Assembly (NCBI GenBank): GCA_964435595.1
Contig: CAYSZV010000018.1
Location: 1 to 42,365 of the forward strand
DNA: 42,365 bases
Direction: 5' to 3'
DNA from: Izemoplasma sp964435595
Lineage (GTDB): Bacteria; Bacillota_I; Bacilli_A; Izemoplasmatales; Izemoplasmataceae
The position numbers were made by a program, and so were the translations under genes. Of this stretch, positions 16,556-24,966 are shown one piece after another. The notes beneath the pieces were generated by a model, which did no database searches, was not told the DNA's origin, and saw nothing but the letters and a program-made list of their open reading frames with translations. Every line of letters begins with the position of its first letter. Position 1 is the first letter of the stretch.

Positions 16556-17903
16556 ATCCAAATATTTTCTTATTTCTTATATCAAATACAAGCAGTCCTA
16601 CTGCCAACAAGAATGAGATAATGAGTCCCGGACTCATTGCGACTCTCATCCACGAACTAGAATCCTCTACATAGACAGTAAATTTGCTTATGTGAATCAA
16701 CGATAGAACAAACAATACAACTATCGCACCTATCATCGCTCCATTCAAAATCATCTTCGCTTTATACAACTTGCCATCCACATCCGTAATGGTAATAAAC
16801 TGTATTGATAGTAGGAATAGCACTGTTAGTGTCGACACAGTCATCAAAGATATATAAAACGTATCTTGAGCAGCATCTGAATCCATCAATTCCATTCTCA
16901 TTGCAATAGAATAGTCATAATTTCTAACAAAATAACTCGCATTCCACCAATTATTCTCCATTCCATAAGCGATTGGAGTAACCTGTGTATCTAGAAAATT
17001 AAATAGGTTACCAGTATAATACCCATTGTCTTCCTCTGCAATAAAGAACAAGCTATTTGTGTCTGCAACTGCAAATGTCCCAGAAACACTTTTACCTTCT
17101 TCGTATTCATATACAAAACGAATATAAGAACTTGTTACAAGAAGTATCAATACAAACCCTAGTACTGTTCGTAGCGCATATCTACTCGTTCCTTTTTTAT
17201 CGCATCCATATGTTTGAACACGCGAGTTTAAACTCCAAGCAAAATATAGTCCAAACAGTATTATCATATAAGCAGCCAAACCATATCCAACTGCTGTTCT
17301 ACTAGAATAAATCGTATTTAAAGATACACTTAATAATACGCCTGATAGTCCACCATATAAGAGCCATCTCTTCGCTTTTATAAGATTCTCTTTTTTTACA
17401 AATAAGTATGTCAATCTACCAATGAAGATCAACGGAATAACCTGAACAATAAACAATAATACGATTTCTACAAAGTAGTTCAATGTTGTTCCAAATGTTG
17501 CATTCATTGTTCTTTGTACAATCGCAGATTGATACAAATTCATACCTGAATACACTCGAGTTGCATCTCTTGAATTCTCAATAAATCCATATTTATCAAT
17601 TTGAGCAATATATTGATTAAATGTAATACCATATACATCAGATTCTTCTTTTGTAATAGCATTGAAATATCCAACATACATTTTAATACTATTTTGTCTG
17701 ACATCATGTTTTACATATTCACCATTTGTAACCAATCGAATACTAGTAGATGCATTACTGATAGCTCCAAATGTAAATCCTAGTGCAGCAACTGCTATAA
17801 CGATAAGAGCTATAAACCTATATAATGGCTTTTCAAAGAATGCTTTCACCTTATCGACTATGTTTGATTTCTTAACAACTTCTTCATTTGTTTCAATATT
17901 CAC
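16554..17903 (-). CDS. Large multi-pass membrane protein of unknown function
   Basis: A 449-residue protein. A soluble, charged N-terminus of about 27 residues is followed by a membrane helix (FIALIVIAVAALGFTFGAI), an outside domain of about 110 residues, then roughly five helices, a second outside domain of about 80 residues rich in aromatic residues and Asn, and three or four closing helices. No family was recognised. The start is a GTG at 17903-17901, with AGAGGGTG 7 nt upstream. It has its own extended -10 promoter and shares the fbp terminator, so it is likely transcribed alone. Confidence 0.7.
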   Translation of the reverse strand: MNIETNEEVVKKSNIVDKVKAFFEKPLYRFIALIVIAVAALGFTFGAISNASTSIRLVTNGEYVKHDVRQNSIKMYVGYFNAITKEESDVYGITFNQYIAQIDKYGFIENSRDATRVYSGMNLYQSAIVQRTMNATFGTTLNYFVEIVLLFIVQVIPLIFIGRLTYLFVKKENLIKAKRWLLYGGLSGVLLSVSLNTIYSSRTAVGYGLAAYMIILFGLYFAWSLNSRVQTYGCDKKGTSRYALRTVLGFVLILLVTSSYIRFVYEYEEGKSVSGTFAVADTNSLFFIAEEDNGYYTGNLFNFLDTQVTPIAYGMENNWWNASYFVRNYDYSIAMRMELMDSDAAQDTFYISLMTVSTLTVLFLLSIQFITITDVDGKLYKAKMILNGAMIGAIVVLFVLSLIHISKFTVYVEDSSSWMRVAMSPGLIISFLLAVGLLVFDIRNKKIFG

Positions 17904-17936
17904 ACTATCACACCCTCTTCATAATTAACTTTCTTC

Positions 17937-17945
17937 ATTATAACA
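17937..17945 (-). promoter_or_regulatory. Extended -10 promoter of the 16554-17903 gene
   Basis: Minus strand TGTTATAAT (17945-17937). A TTGACT lies further upstream, but the 22-nt distance is too long for a normal -35 box. Confidence 0.5.
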
Positions 17946-17949
17946 CATT

Positions 17950-18110
17950 CACAAATCTTTCTTAAGTCAATTTTATGATAGGTTATATATAATGAATCCA
18001 AAGTTTGTGTAATAATGAACAATTGATCCAATTCTAGTCTTCCGCAAATCCCAATCATGATTGTTGGTGATAGCCTCTTTAGTAAGTCGTTGCTCTAAAA
18101 AAAGATAATC
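17950..18110. other. Non-coding gap with a 12-bp palindrome
   Basis: Apart from the perfect palindrome CAATCATGATTG at 18052-18063 I see no gene or RNA element in this stretch. It separates the membrane-protein promoter from the end of the PTS operon. Confidence 0.4.
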
Positions 18111-18112
18111 AA

Positions 18113-18137
18113 AAAGAACCTTTTTGAAAGGTTCTTT
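18113..18137 (-). terminator. Terminator of the mtlR-ptsH operon
   Basis: Minus-strand 11-bp stem AAAGAACCTTT/AAAGGTTCTTT with a 3-nt loop, followed by a short T run, directly after the ptsH stop codon. Confidence 0.82.
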
Positions 18138-18143
18138 ATATAT

Positions 18144-18404
18144 TTATACCAATTTTTGTTCTTGCAATACTTTTTCCAATGCTGCAAATACTACTTCTTC
18201 ATCTTCACCAACTACTTCAATTGAGAATTCTTCTCCAAAGGGAACACCAAGACTCATAATTCCTAAAATACTTTTTAATGTCATAGTTTTTCCTTTGTAT
18301 ATAATGTTGATGTCTTGTTGATATTTACTTGCTTCATTTACAAGCAAGCTTGCTGGTCTTGCATGTAATCCAATTTCATCTGCTACTACATAGTTTTTTA
18401 CCAT
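18144..18404 (-). CDS. ptsH: Phosphocarrier protein HPr
   Basis: An 86-residue cytosolic phosphocarrier that takes phosphate from enzyme I and passes it to EIIA domains. The catalytic histidine is His14 in GLHARPA (His15 in usual numbering). The Firmicutes regulatory serine is Ser45 in LKSILGIMSLG (Ser46 usual), so HPr kinase and CcpA-type control are plausible. It is the last gene of the mtlR operon, 4 bp after the dehydrogenase, with AAGGAG 8 nt before the ATG. Enzyme I is not present here. A dedicated HPr inside a sugar operon is less usual than a ptsHI operon. Confidence 0.95.
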   Translation of the reverse strand: MVKNYVVADEIGLHARPASLLVNEASKYQQDINIIYKGKTMTLKSILGIMSLGVPFGEEFSIEVVGEDEEVVFAALEKVLQEQKLV

Positions 18405-18408
18405 CGTT

Positions 18409-19671
18409 TTACTCCTTCACTAAGTGTTTTAATAAGAATCTTTCAGCCTCTAAAGACCATAAGAACTTATGCTTTTTATTGATTTCGTGTAATTCTAAAA
18501 ACTTCTCATCTAATTCTACTAGTGTGTCAAATTGATCCAGTGCTGTTAATGGCATATCAATTCCTGTATAAATTAATTTTTTACCTCCAGGTACTTTTGG
18601 TAAATTTAGAATTGTATCTGCTGCACTATCTAATCCACCTATATGTGTCACCATTACAGCAGGATTAATCAATCCTTTTGCTGTCATATCAAGTGATTCT
18701 AACATATCATCTGTATTTCCGCCAGTGCTACCAATGATTTTGGTTGCTTGATAATGAACGTTATATAAATTGATAGGTGCACTAAATTGATTATCAACTG
18801 GCCCTGCAAAAAAGTTTAATGTTCCATCATATCCTAGCAATTTATCTCCTTGCACTACCAATTGTTCAAACGGTACATAAACCAATACATCATCGTATCC
18901 TTTATCATTTGTGAGACTTCTCATATATGCTACAGGATCTTCATGATTGTTTGGATTTACATAATGTAATTCAACACCATTTTTAGCAGCTTCTTCCACT
19001 GTTAACAGTTCTTTTGCTCTAGCGATTCTTTCATCTGAAATATCAGTTACAACCAATACGCTAGGTTTCACTTCTCTATGAATTGCATAATCAATACTCC
19101 CCATACCCATAGGTCCACATCCACCTAAAATGGCCATTGCTCCATTTTCTTTGATACCCATAACGTGTTTATATTGTGATTGAATTGTATGATATGCAGA
19201 ATTGAAGGCACCGATATTACAACTCATCGGTTCAGCTAATCCCGCTTCAAAGAAGGCTTCTCCTTCATATTTAATCAAGCAATTAATTTCCATTACTTCC
19301 TCAGGAATAATTGCATATGTCATATTCCCACCATACCATCTAAAACTATATCCAGGACTATCTAATGATCCTTTGTAGTTTAAGGCAGGTTGAATTGCAA
19401 ATTTATCTCCTGGCTTGAATTGATTTTGCCACATTGTTCCTACTTTGATGATTTCTCCAGCAAATTCATGTCCAGTTACAATTGGATTGACATCACAATC
19501 ATTTGGAACACGTTTGTGTTTTTTTCCTTGAATCGCTGCTTTATATGTTGACATACAAATACTATTTGAGACAACTTTAACTAAGATTTCTTTTTCTGTC
19601 ATTTCTGGCAATTCAAATGTATCTAATGACAATTGATTTGCTCCATATAATCTAACTGCTCTTGTTTTCAT
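18409..19671 (-). CDS. Medium-chain dehydrogenase, sorbose-1-phosphate-reductase-like
   Basis: A 420-residue NAD(P)-dependent medium-chain dehydrogenase. Visible features are the NSICMS segment with a likely catalytic zinc cysteine near residue 37, GHEFAGEI with the zinc-binding His-Glu pair near 68, AEPMSCNIGAF, and the Rossmann motif GGCGPMGMGSIDYA followed by VVTDISDERIARA. The four-cysteine structural zinc loop of classical alcohol dehydrogenases is missing. Length and pattern suggest the L-sorbose-1-phosphate reductase type, but the substrate is inferred. It lies between fruK and ptsH and occupies the place of mtlD. The ATG at 19671 fits GAGGTG spacing better than the ATG one codon earlier. 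Confidence 0.78.
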   Translation of the reverse strand: MKTRAVRLYGANQLSLDTFELPEMTEKEILVKVVSNSICMSTYKAAIQGKKHKRVPNDCDVNPIVTGHEFAGEIIKVGTMWQNQFKPGDKFAIQPALNYKGSLDSPGYSFRWYGGNMTYAIIPEEVMEINCLIKYEGEAFFEAGLAEPMSCNIGAFNSAYHTIQSQYKHVMGIKENGAMAILGGCGPMGMGSIDYAIHREVKPSVLVVTDISDERIARAKELLTVEEAAKNGVELHYVNPNNHEDPVAYMRSLTNDKGYDDVLVYVPFEQLVVQGDKLLGYDGTLNFFAGPVDNQFSAPINLYNVHYQATKIIGSTGGNTDDMLESLDMTAKGLINPAVMVTHIGGLDSAADTILNLPKVPGGKKLIYTGIDMPLTALDQFDTLVELDEKFLELHEINKKHKFLWSLEAERFLLKHLVKE

Positions 19672-19681
19672 CATTACACCT

Positions 19682-20605
19682 CTAAATCTCTTTCACTTTT
19701 GTTAAATAGAATAATTCATTAATATCTTCAGGATCTACTTTTGCAGTTCCTTCACTTTTCACACTTGCAGATGCGACAGCTGCTGCATATTGTAATAATT
19801 TATCTACTGAGAAATGATGATGGAATCCATACACCAATCCAGCAACAAAACTATCTCCTGCTCCTACCGTGCTTTTTGCTTGCACAGTCGGTATTTCGAC
19901 TTTGTATACATGTTCAGCTGAAACGTAAAGTGCACCTTTGCTACCTAATGTTACAACAACATGTTCAATTCCTTGTTCCACTAATTTTTTACAAACTTCA
20001 ATGACTGCATTGTCACTCTTCAATGATTTATTCGCATATTGTTCCAGTTCATACAGATTAGGTTTAATAACATTTGGCAATCCCTGTACTCCATATGTAA
20101 ATAATTCACCAGACACATCCAATATTGTGAAAACATCTTTATAACGATCAACAATATCTGCATACATTGTTTTTTCAATTCCTTCAGGCACACTTCCTGA
20201 AATGACCAAGATATCATCTTTCTTCAATAAGTTATCCAACTTCATAATTAACTCTTTTTTGTTTGATGAATTAATTTTCGGTCCCACTTCATTCAATTCG
20301 ATTACTTTATTTTCATGTGTGATAATAAGTTTGATATTTTCTCTGGTTTCACCATTTACTTCTATAAATCCAATTGGAATATCTCTTTTAGCTAATTCGT
20401 TTTTTATGTATCTACCGTTATCACCTGCGATGAATCCAAGACAAATCGAATCAACATGTAATGTTCTTAATACTTTGGAAACATTGATTCCTTTTCCTGC
20501 ACCATCTTTTATTGTTTTCTTTACTCTTGTAACATCCTTATTATTAATTTCATCTACATAGATAGTATGATCTACAGCTGGGTTTAATGTCAGTGTGTAT
20601 ATCAT
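19682..20605 (-). CDS. fruK: 1-phosphofructokinase
   Basis: PfkB-family kinase that turns fructose-1-phosphate into fructose-1,6-bisphosphate. The family patterns are clear in its 307 residues: LTLNPAVDHT at the N-terminus, GAGKGINVS near 35-43 for substrate binding, and VGAGDSFVAG with catalytic Asp251. Tagatose-6-phosphate kinase (LacC) is the closest alternative, but no other tagatose-pathway gene is present. Its start lies 2 bp after the mtlF stop, so the genes are tightly coupled. Its presence in a mannitol-type operon is unusual. Confidence 0.88.
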   Translation of the reverse strand: MIYTLTLNPAVDHTIYVDEINNKDVTRVKKTIKDGAGKGINVSKVLRTLHVDSICLGFIAGDNGRYIKNELAKRDIPIGFIEVNGETRENIKLIITHENKVIELNEVGPKINSSNKKELIMKLDNLLKKDDILVISGSVPEGIEKTMYADIVDRYKDVFTILDVSGELFTYGVQGLPNVIKPNLYELEQYANKSLKSDNAVIEVCKKLVEQGIEHVVVTLGSKGALYVSAEHVYKVEIPTVQAKSTVGAGDSFVAGLVYGFHHHFSVDKLLQYAAAVASASVKSEGTAKVDPEDINELFYLTKVKEI

Positions 20606-20607
20606 CG

Positions 20608-21048
20608 TTATTCACCATCTGCAAATAATTTATATACAGCATTTGGATCAGTAGCAGTCCATAATGCTTGTGCACTATCTTCGTCAGATAATTGTTCAGC
20701 AATGTTAGATAAGATTTTGATATGATCGTTGTCTTTCCCACTAATTCCAATTACCAAATAAGCAGTATTTCCGTTATAGTCAATTCCTTGTGGATATTGT
20801 AATACAACCAATCCGCTTGAAATGATTAAATCTCTCGCTTTTCCAACTCCATGAGGAATCGCTACACCATTTCCAATATAGGTTGAAACAATTTCTTCTC
20901 TTTGTAACATCGCATCCACATAGTCTTCTGACACATAGCCACTGCTAATCAATGCATGTCCTGCTCTTTTAATCGCTTCGTCTCTTGTTTCGCTTGGAAG
21001 ACCTAATATGATATTTTCCGTTTTCAATATTGGTGTTTTTTTAAACAT
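20608..21048 (-). CDS. mtlF: PTS mannitol-type EIIA component
   Basis: A 146-residue stand-alone EIIA of the mannitol/fructose family, which accepts phosphate from HPr and gives it to the EIIB domain of MtlA. The active histidine is in NGVAIPHG near residue 66, and the following LVVLQYPQGIDY and KDNDHIKILSNIAEQL segments are typical of MtlF. It lies 8 bp after mtlR, with AGGTGA before the ATG. The membrane subunit encoded at 23312-24703 lacks an EIIA domain, so this protein completes it. Confidence 0.92.
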   Translation of the reverse strand: MFKKTPILKTENIILGLPSETRDEAIKRAGHALISSGYVSEDYVDAMLQREEIVSTYIGNGVAIPHGVGKARDLIISSGLVVLQYPQGIDYNGNTAYLVIGISGKDNDHIKILSNIAEQLSDEDSAQALWTATDPNAVYKLFADGE

Positions 21049-21056
21049 AATTTCAC

Positions 21057-23168
21057 CTAACCTTTTAATTTTTTATTGTAGTATTTTTTTAAAATAGATT
21101 GCATTTTTTGAGCTAAGCCATCTTGTGTTTGATATCGTAAATCATTCAAGAAATTCTCTTCACTTACTACTCTTGAACTGATTTCACCCATAACATCTAA
21201 TTTTGCTTTAGAAACTTCTTCTGGAGCAACTAAAACAAGAACTGTATCAAATTCGTGATCATTATTTTTAATTACTGTTTTATTCCTGTATATCCCTACA
21301 TGAAGCTCTTTCACAGTATTACTTCTAGCATGTAAGAATGCAACTTTATCATCATCAAATACAATTTGTCCAATTTCTTCTCGACGAAGTAAATCCTGTC
21401 TTAATTCATCTGTGTGGCTAGTTATACTGCCAACTATTTCAGATAATATATCATCAAATGTAGTGCATTTCATGTTTGAATAGATATGAAGATTGTTTAA
21501 TACTTCTAAAATTGCATCAGAGTGCTCTTTTACAATATTTAATCGATCATAAAAATTATCGTCTTCTGTTTTTTGTTCTTTCTTATTGAGGATAGCCAAT
21601 GAGTTCAATTTTTGTTCTACCTTTTTTACGTCTTTTGGCGGTAATAAAGGGTTTACCATCAAAACTGGAACAATCTCGTTATCAAAATATACCGTTGTTA
21701 GTATTAAATCTATCTCATTATTTATGAGCCAATCATCCTTAACATATGTTGTTGAAAACACTTCAACGATTTTTACATTACTAAACTCTTTTTTGAGTCT
21801 CTCGGCCAACATTTTTGATGTTCCGATTCCACTGATACAAGTAACTACAACATTGTATGTATAATGTGATGTATCTTTACTGTATTTTATTTGTTCTATC
21901 GCACTACCTATATGAATAGCGATATACCCAATTTCAGATTCAGGTAGTTCAATTCCAAATTGTTTTGTAATTTCCTTTGATGCTTCCTTGCTTACTTCAA
22001 AGATTTCCTTATAATCTGTTTTGATTTTATCTAATAATGGATTACGAATATCCAAACTAAGTTGCACTCTAGCAATAGCTGGTCGTAAATGATCAACCAA
22101 TCCTACCAGTAATGAGTCTACTTGTTTTAAGTTATATCCTGTTTTCTCTGAGGCATACTTAATAATTTTATTGATTACTGACGTTAACTCATAATTTGAA
22201 ATAACAGTTTCATTGAACTTGATGATGTTCGAATCAAATAATCCGGACTTATATCGAGCACCCTTTAAATGAAGTGTAACATATCCAATTTCATCATCAG
22301 GAATAACCAAGTTCAATTCCTTTCTCAAGAACGTAATCAGATTATTCGCAACAAGATATTCATCATTTATCTTAAGTTCTTCTAGTATGACTGGACGCAT
22401 TTCTATCATTTCATTTTTCATAATTCTTTTGCACGCTAAAGCCAAATGTACAGCAAGTGCAATATATGAACTTTCAGATAGTTTATATCCCATTTCCTTT
22501 TCACTAAGTCTTATTGCTTTCTCAATTACTGTGATTGTTTCATAATCAATCATATTCAACAAACTAATTCGGATTCGGTTGGTGATTTTTACATTCTTTT
22601 CACCCATTCCGATTTGTTTTTGTACGGCATCGCGAAGTTGTTTTCCATCTAACATTTCGTAAATTATATCAACGAGTGCTCTTCTTTTATCTCTTTCTCT
22701 TCCGAGAACTTCTACTCCGTAGCCCTGTTTTCTTTCTAAGGATAAATTAAATTTTTGTAAATACTCTTCCACATGATTCAAATCAGAACTGATACTTGCT
22801 TCACTCACATCCAATACTTTTGAAAAGTAAGACAGTTTTAATGTCTCTTTACTCATTAGCAATTCCGTGATGATATAAAGTGTTCGTTCTTTTTTATTGT
22901 AGATATGAACTATTTGTTCTTCACTTAATTCTCTCTTTAATGAAATTTCATCTTGTTCTGTAATTTGTAATGAGATTCCTTTGCTTGCATGTCTTTCGAC
23001 CGGGAACCCTCGTTTATCAAACCAACTATAAACTGAATTCATTTCACGTAGGATAGTTCTTCTACTGACACCAACTTCTTTTGATATTTCTTGTAGTGTT
23101 ATTCCATGAGGTGAGTTTAATATTGCAATAATTATTTTCTTTTCTCGAGATGACAATATATTACTCAT
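21057..23168 (-). CDS. mtlR: MtlR-type PTS-regulated transcriptional activator
   Basis: A 703-residue regulator with the full MtlR layout: HTH near residues 10-60, a second Mga-like HTH near 80-150, two PRD domains (histidines in ALAVHLALA, YVTLHLKGA, LVDHLRP and YIAIHIGS), an EIIB-like domain with cysteine in VVTCISGIGTSK, and a C-terminal EIIA-like domain with histidine in VAFLHARSN. Such proteins sense PTS phosphorylation through HPr and the sugar-specific EII. The start at 23168 is set by GGAGGAAATT; the longer frame adds 31 unlikely residues. It heads the operon mtlR-mtlF-fruK-dehydrogenase-ptsH and probably activates mtlA. Confidence 0.93.
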   Translation of the reverse strand: MSNILSSREKKIIIAILNSPHGITLQEISKEVGVSRRTILREMNSVYSWFDKRGFPVERHASKGISLQITEQDEISLKRELSEEQIVHIYNKKERTLYIITELLMSKETLKLSYFSKVLDVSEASISSDLNHVEEYLQKFNLSLERKQGYGVEVLGRERDKRRALVDIIYEMLDGKQLRDAVQKQIGMGEKNVKITNRIRISLLNMIDYETITVIEKAIRLSEKEMGYKLSESSYIALAVHLALACKRIMKNEMIEMRPVILEELKINDEYLVANNLITFLRKELNLVIPDDEIGYVTLHLKGARYKSGLFDSNIIKFNETVISNYELTSVINKIIKYASEKTGYNLKQVDSLLVGLVDHLRPAIARVQLSLDIRNPLLDKIKTDYKEIFEVSKEASKEITKQFGIELPESEIGYIAIHIGSAIEQIKYSKDTSHYTYNVVVTCISGIGTSKMLAERLKKEFSNVKIVEVFSTTYVKDDWLINNEIDLILTTVYFDNEIVPVLMVNPLLPPKDVKKVEQKLNSLAILNKKEQKTEDDNFYDRLNIVKEHSDAILEVLNNLHIYSNMKCTTFDDILSEIVGSITSHTDELRQDLLRREEIGQIVFDDDKVAFLHARSNTVKELHVGIYRNKTVIKNNDHEFDTVLVLVAPEEVSKAKLDVMGEISSRVVSEENFLNDLRYQTQDGLAQKMQSILKKYYNKKLKG

Positions 23169-23196
23169 AATTTCCTCCTTCTTATCTTCTATCTTA

Positions 23197-23225
23197 ATTA
23201 TATTAAATATATATCTAGAATAAAA
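23197..23225 (-). promoter_or_regulatory. Promoter of the mtlR operon
   Basis: Minus strand TTTTAT (23225-23220) and TATAAT (23202-23197) with a 17-nt spacer. The -35 box is poor, as expected when an activator is needed. Confidence 0.55.
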
Positions 23226-23242
23226 GGAATTCAGAACGATAT

Positions 23243-23275
23243 TTGTCGTATATGACACCATTCATTGGTGACAAA
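23243..23275. promoter_or_regulatory. Candidate MtlR boxes upstream of mtlR
   Basis: Three TGTC/GACA half-sites: TTGTC-GTATA-TGACA near 23243-23256, and GTGACAAA at 23268-23275. The last matches the GTGACAAA box upstream of mtlA. They lie about 18-50 bp upstream of the -35 box, an activator position. Confidence 0.5.
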
Positions 23276-23285
23276 GTTTAAAATA

Positions 23286-23308
23286 AAAAGGAGCATAAGG
23301 CTCCTTTT
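23286..23308 (-). terminator. Terminator of mtlA
   Basis: Minus-strand 9-bp stem AAAAGGAGC/GCTCCTTTT with a 5-nt loop, running into TTTTTAT. It separates mtlA from the mtlR operon, so the two parts need separate promoters, which are seen. Confidence 0.82.
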
Positions 23309-23311
23309 GTA

Positions 23312-24703
23312 TTATTTTTTGAATTTTTCTACTAATTTATCATATTCTGGAGCACCAATAAAGTTTTGAATTGTTACTACTTCTGCACGAGGAGCAGCTT
23401 TTTTTGCTCTTTGAGCTAAATCTTTATGTGTCACTACAAGTCGTGTATCTTTAGGAATATCTTCTAATGAACAGTGGAATACTTCAATGTTAATTCCCGC
23501 TTTTTTGAATTTGTTTTTCAAAGCTGAAGCTCCCATTGCAGATGATCCCATTCCAGCATCACATGCAAATGCGATTCTTGTAATGTTTTCTCTACCTTTT
23601 AAGTCTGCCATTTGTGATGTTGCTGTCATTAAATCTGATTCTTCCATATCATCTGAGTTTCTCAAGAAGACAGATGCTACTAAGAATGAAACTGCAGTTG
23701 CTGCTAATACACCTAATGTTACTCCGAAGAAATCGCCTCTTGCTGTCATTGCCCATAATGCTAAGATTGATCCAGGTGATGGAGTCGAAACAAGCCCTAC
23801 ACCAAATAATTGGAATACTGCTACACCAGTTGCTCCACCAGCGATTGCAGCTAGAATCAATACAGGTTTCATTAATACGTAAGGGAAGTATACTTCATGA
23901 ATCCCTCCAAAGAAATGAATCACGATTGTACCAGGAGTTGACATTCTAACTGGGCCTTTTCCAAATACTAAGAATGCTAGTAAGATTCCTAATCCAGGTC
24001 CTGGGTTAGTTTCTAATAAGAAGAAGATTGACTTTCCAGCTTCTGTCACTTCTTGCAATCCCAACGGACTCAATACACCATGATTAATTGCATTATTTAA
24101 GAATAAGATTTTAGCCGGCTCAATTAGGATTGAAGCCAATGGTAAGAATCCTGTTTCTACAAATGCTTCAACAATATTTCCTAATCCATTTGAGAACCAC
24201 TCTACTAATGGTCCAACACCATAATATCCCAGAATGGCAAATGCTGCTCCAAAGATACCAGCTGTAAAGTTGCTAACCAACATTTCAAACCCTGTTGGTA
24301 TGTGTTCATCTAATAACTTATCAATACCTTTCATTGCTACTGCAGCCAATGGCCCCATTATCATAGCACCCAAGAACATAGGAATGCTTGTACCAATGAT
24401 AACACCTAGTGTAGCGATTACAGCTACAACTCCTCCACGATATCCGTGAACAAGTTTCCCACCGCTAAATGCGATTAAGATAGGTAACATATAAACGATC
24501 ATCGGACCAACAAGTCCTGTCCAACTTTCGCCTGTTTCTGGATTTATCCCAAATCCACCAAGTTGTTCAACTGGAGTCCATCCTGTTTCAATAAACAAAG
24601 CAGTAATTAATCCCCACGCTAGGAATGCACCGATATTCGGCATCACCATCGCACTTAAAAATTTTCCAAAACGTTGTACGCGATATTTTAAACCATTTTC
24701 CAT
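23312..24703 (-). CDS. mtlA: PTS mannitol-type EIICB permease
   Basis: A 463-residue membrane transporter that phosphorylates its sugar alcohol during uptake. Residues 1-340 form the EIIC domain, with the hallmark GGIHEVYFPYVLMKP near 263-277 containing the conserved GIHE sugar-binding loop. A linker leads to the EIIB domain with phosphocysteine Cys381 in ACDAGMGSSAMGAS. The EIIA domain of the E. coli-type MtlA is absent and supplied by mtlF. It is monocistronic, with its own promoter and terminator. Mannitol is the expected substrate, but the unusual downstream enzymes leave room for another hexitol or ketose. Confidence 0.93.
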   Translation of the reverse strand: MENGLKYRVQRFGKFLSAMVMPNIGAFLAWGLITALFIETGWTPVEQLGGFGINPETGESWTGLVGPMIVYMLPILIAFSGGKLVHGYRGGVVAVIATLGVIIGTSIPMFLGAMIMGPLAAVAMKGIDKLLDEHIPTGFEMLVSNFTAGIFGAAFAILGYYGVGPLVEWFSNGLGNIVEAFVETGFLPLASILIEPAKILFLNNAINHGVLSPLGLQEVTEAGKSIFFLLETNPGPGLGILLAFLVFGKGPVRMSTPGTIVIHFFGGIHEVYFPYVLMKPVLILAAIAGGATGVAVFQLFGVGLVSTPSPGSILALWAMTARGDFFGVTLGVLAATAVSFLVASVFLRNSDDMEESDLMTATSQMADLKGRENITRIAFACDAGMGSSAMGASALKNKFKKAGINIEVFHCSLEDIPKDTRLVVTHKDLAQRAKKAAPRAEVVTIQNFIGAPEYDKLVEKFKK

Positions 24704-24737
24704 AATTTTCCTCCATGAAATCTTTTTTTATACCCTA

Positions 24738-24767
24738 ATTGTATGATGTAAGCGATTCTCATTTCAA
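24738..24767 (-). promoter_or_regulatory. Promoter of mtlA with a possible cre site
   Basis: Minus strand TTGAAA (24767-24762) and TACAAT (24743-24738) with an 18-nt spacer. Within it, TGTAAGCGATTCTCA (24747-24761) has a perfect left catabolite-response half-site TGTAAGCG, but the right half is one base too long, so this is a weak CcpA candidate. Confidence 0.5.
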
Positions 24768-24797
24768 TACATTCAATTTTAAATATGCCTTCGACTT

Positions 24798-24834
24798 AGT
24801 GACAAACTTGAATAGTGACAAGAATCCGTGTCAC
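24798..24834. promoter_or_regulatory. Candidate MtlR boxes upstream of mtlA
   Basis: GTGACA occurs at 24799-24804 and again 16 bp later at 24815-24820. The second forms a perfect inverted repeat with TGTCAC (24829-24834) over 8 nt. The boxes lie about 31-67 bp upstream of the -35 hexamer, where activators of this family bind in Bacillus-type mannitol loci. Confidence 0.6.
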
Positions 24835-24895
24835 CATACCCCTTTTATATAATAAATGATTATTCTTTCAACATTATTATATATTACTCCATAGA

Positions 24896-24922
24896 AAAAA
24901 CAGAAGAAATCTTCTTCTGTTT
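24896..24922 (-). terminator. Terminator of the VTC/DUF4956/carbohydrate-binding operon
   Basis: Minus-strand stem AAACAGAAGAA/TTCTTCTGTTT with a 3-nt loop followed by more T residues, about 45 bp after the last stop codon. Confidence 0.8.
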
Positions 24923-24966
24923 GGTCTTTTTTTCCATAGGGGGGTATGGAAAAACGTTTGATAGTT

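Noticed and set aside
18052..18063. Palindrome CAATCATGATTG as a terminator or operator
   Set aside because: No T tract and not near a visible promoter; such short palindromes occur by chance in AT-rich DNA.
24747..24761. Firm CcpA cre site in the mtlA promoter
   Set aside because: Only the left half-site fits; the right half is one base too long. Kept as a weak candidate only.
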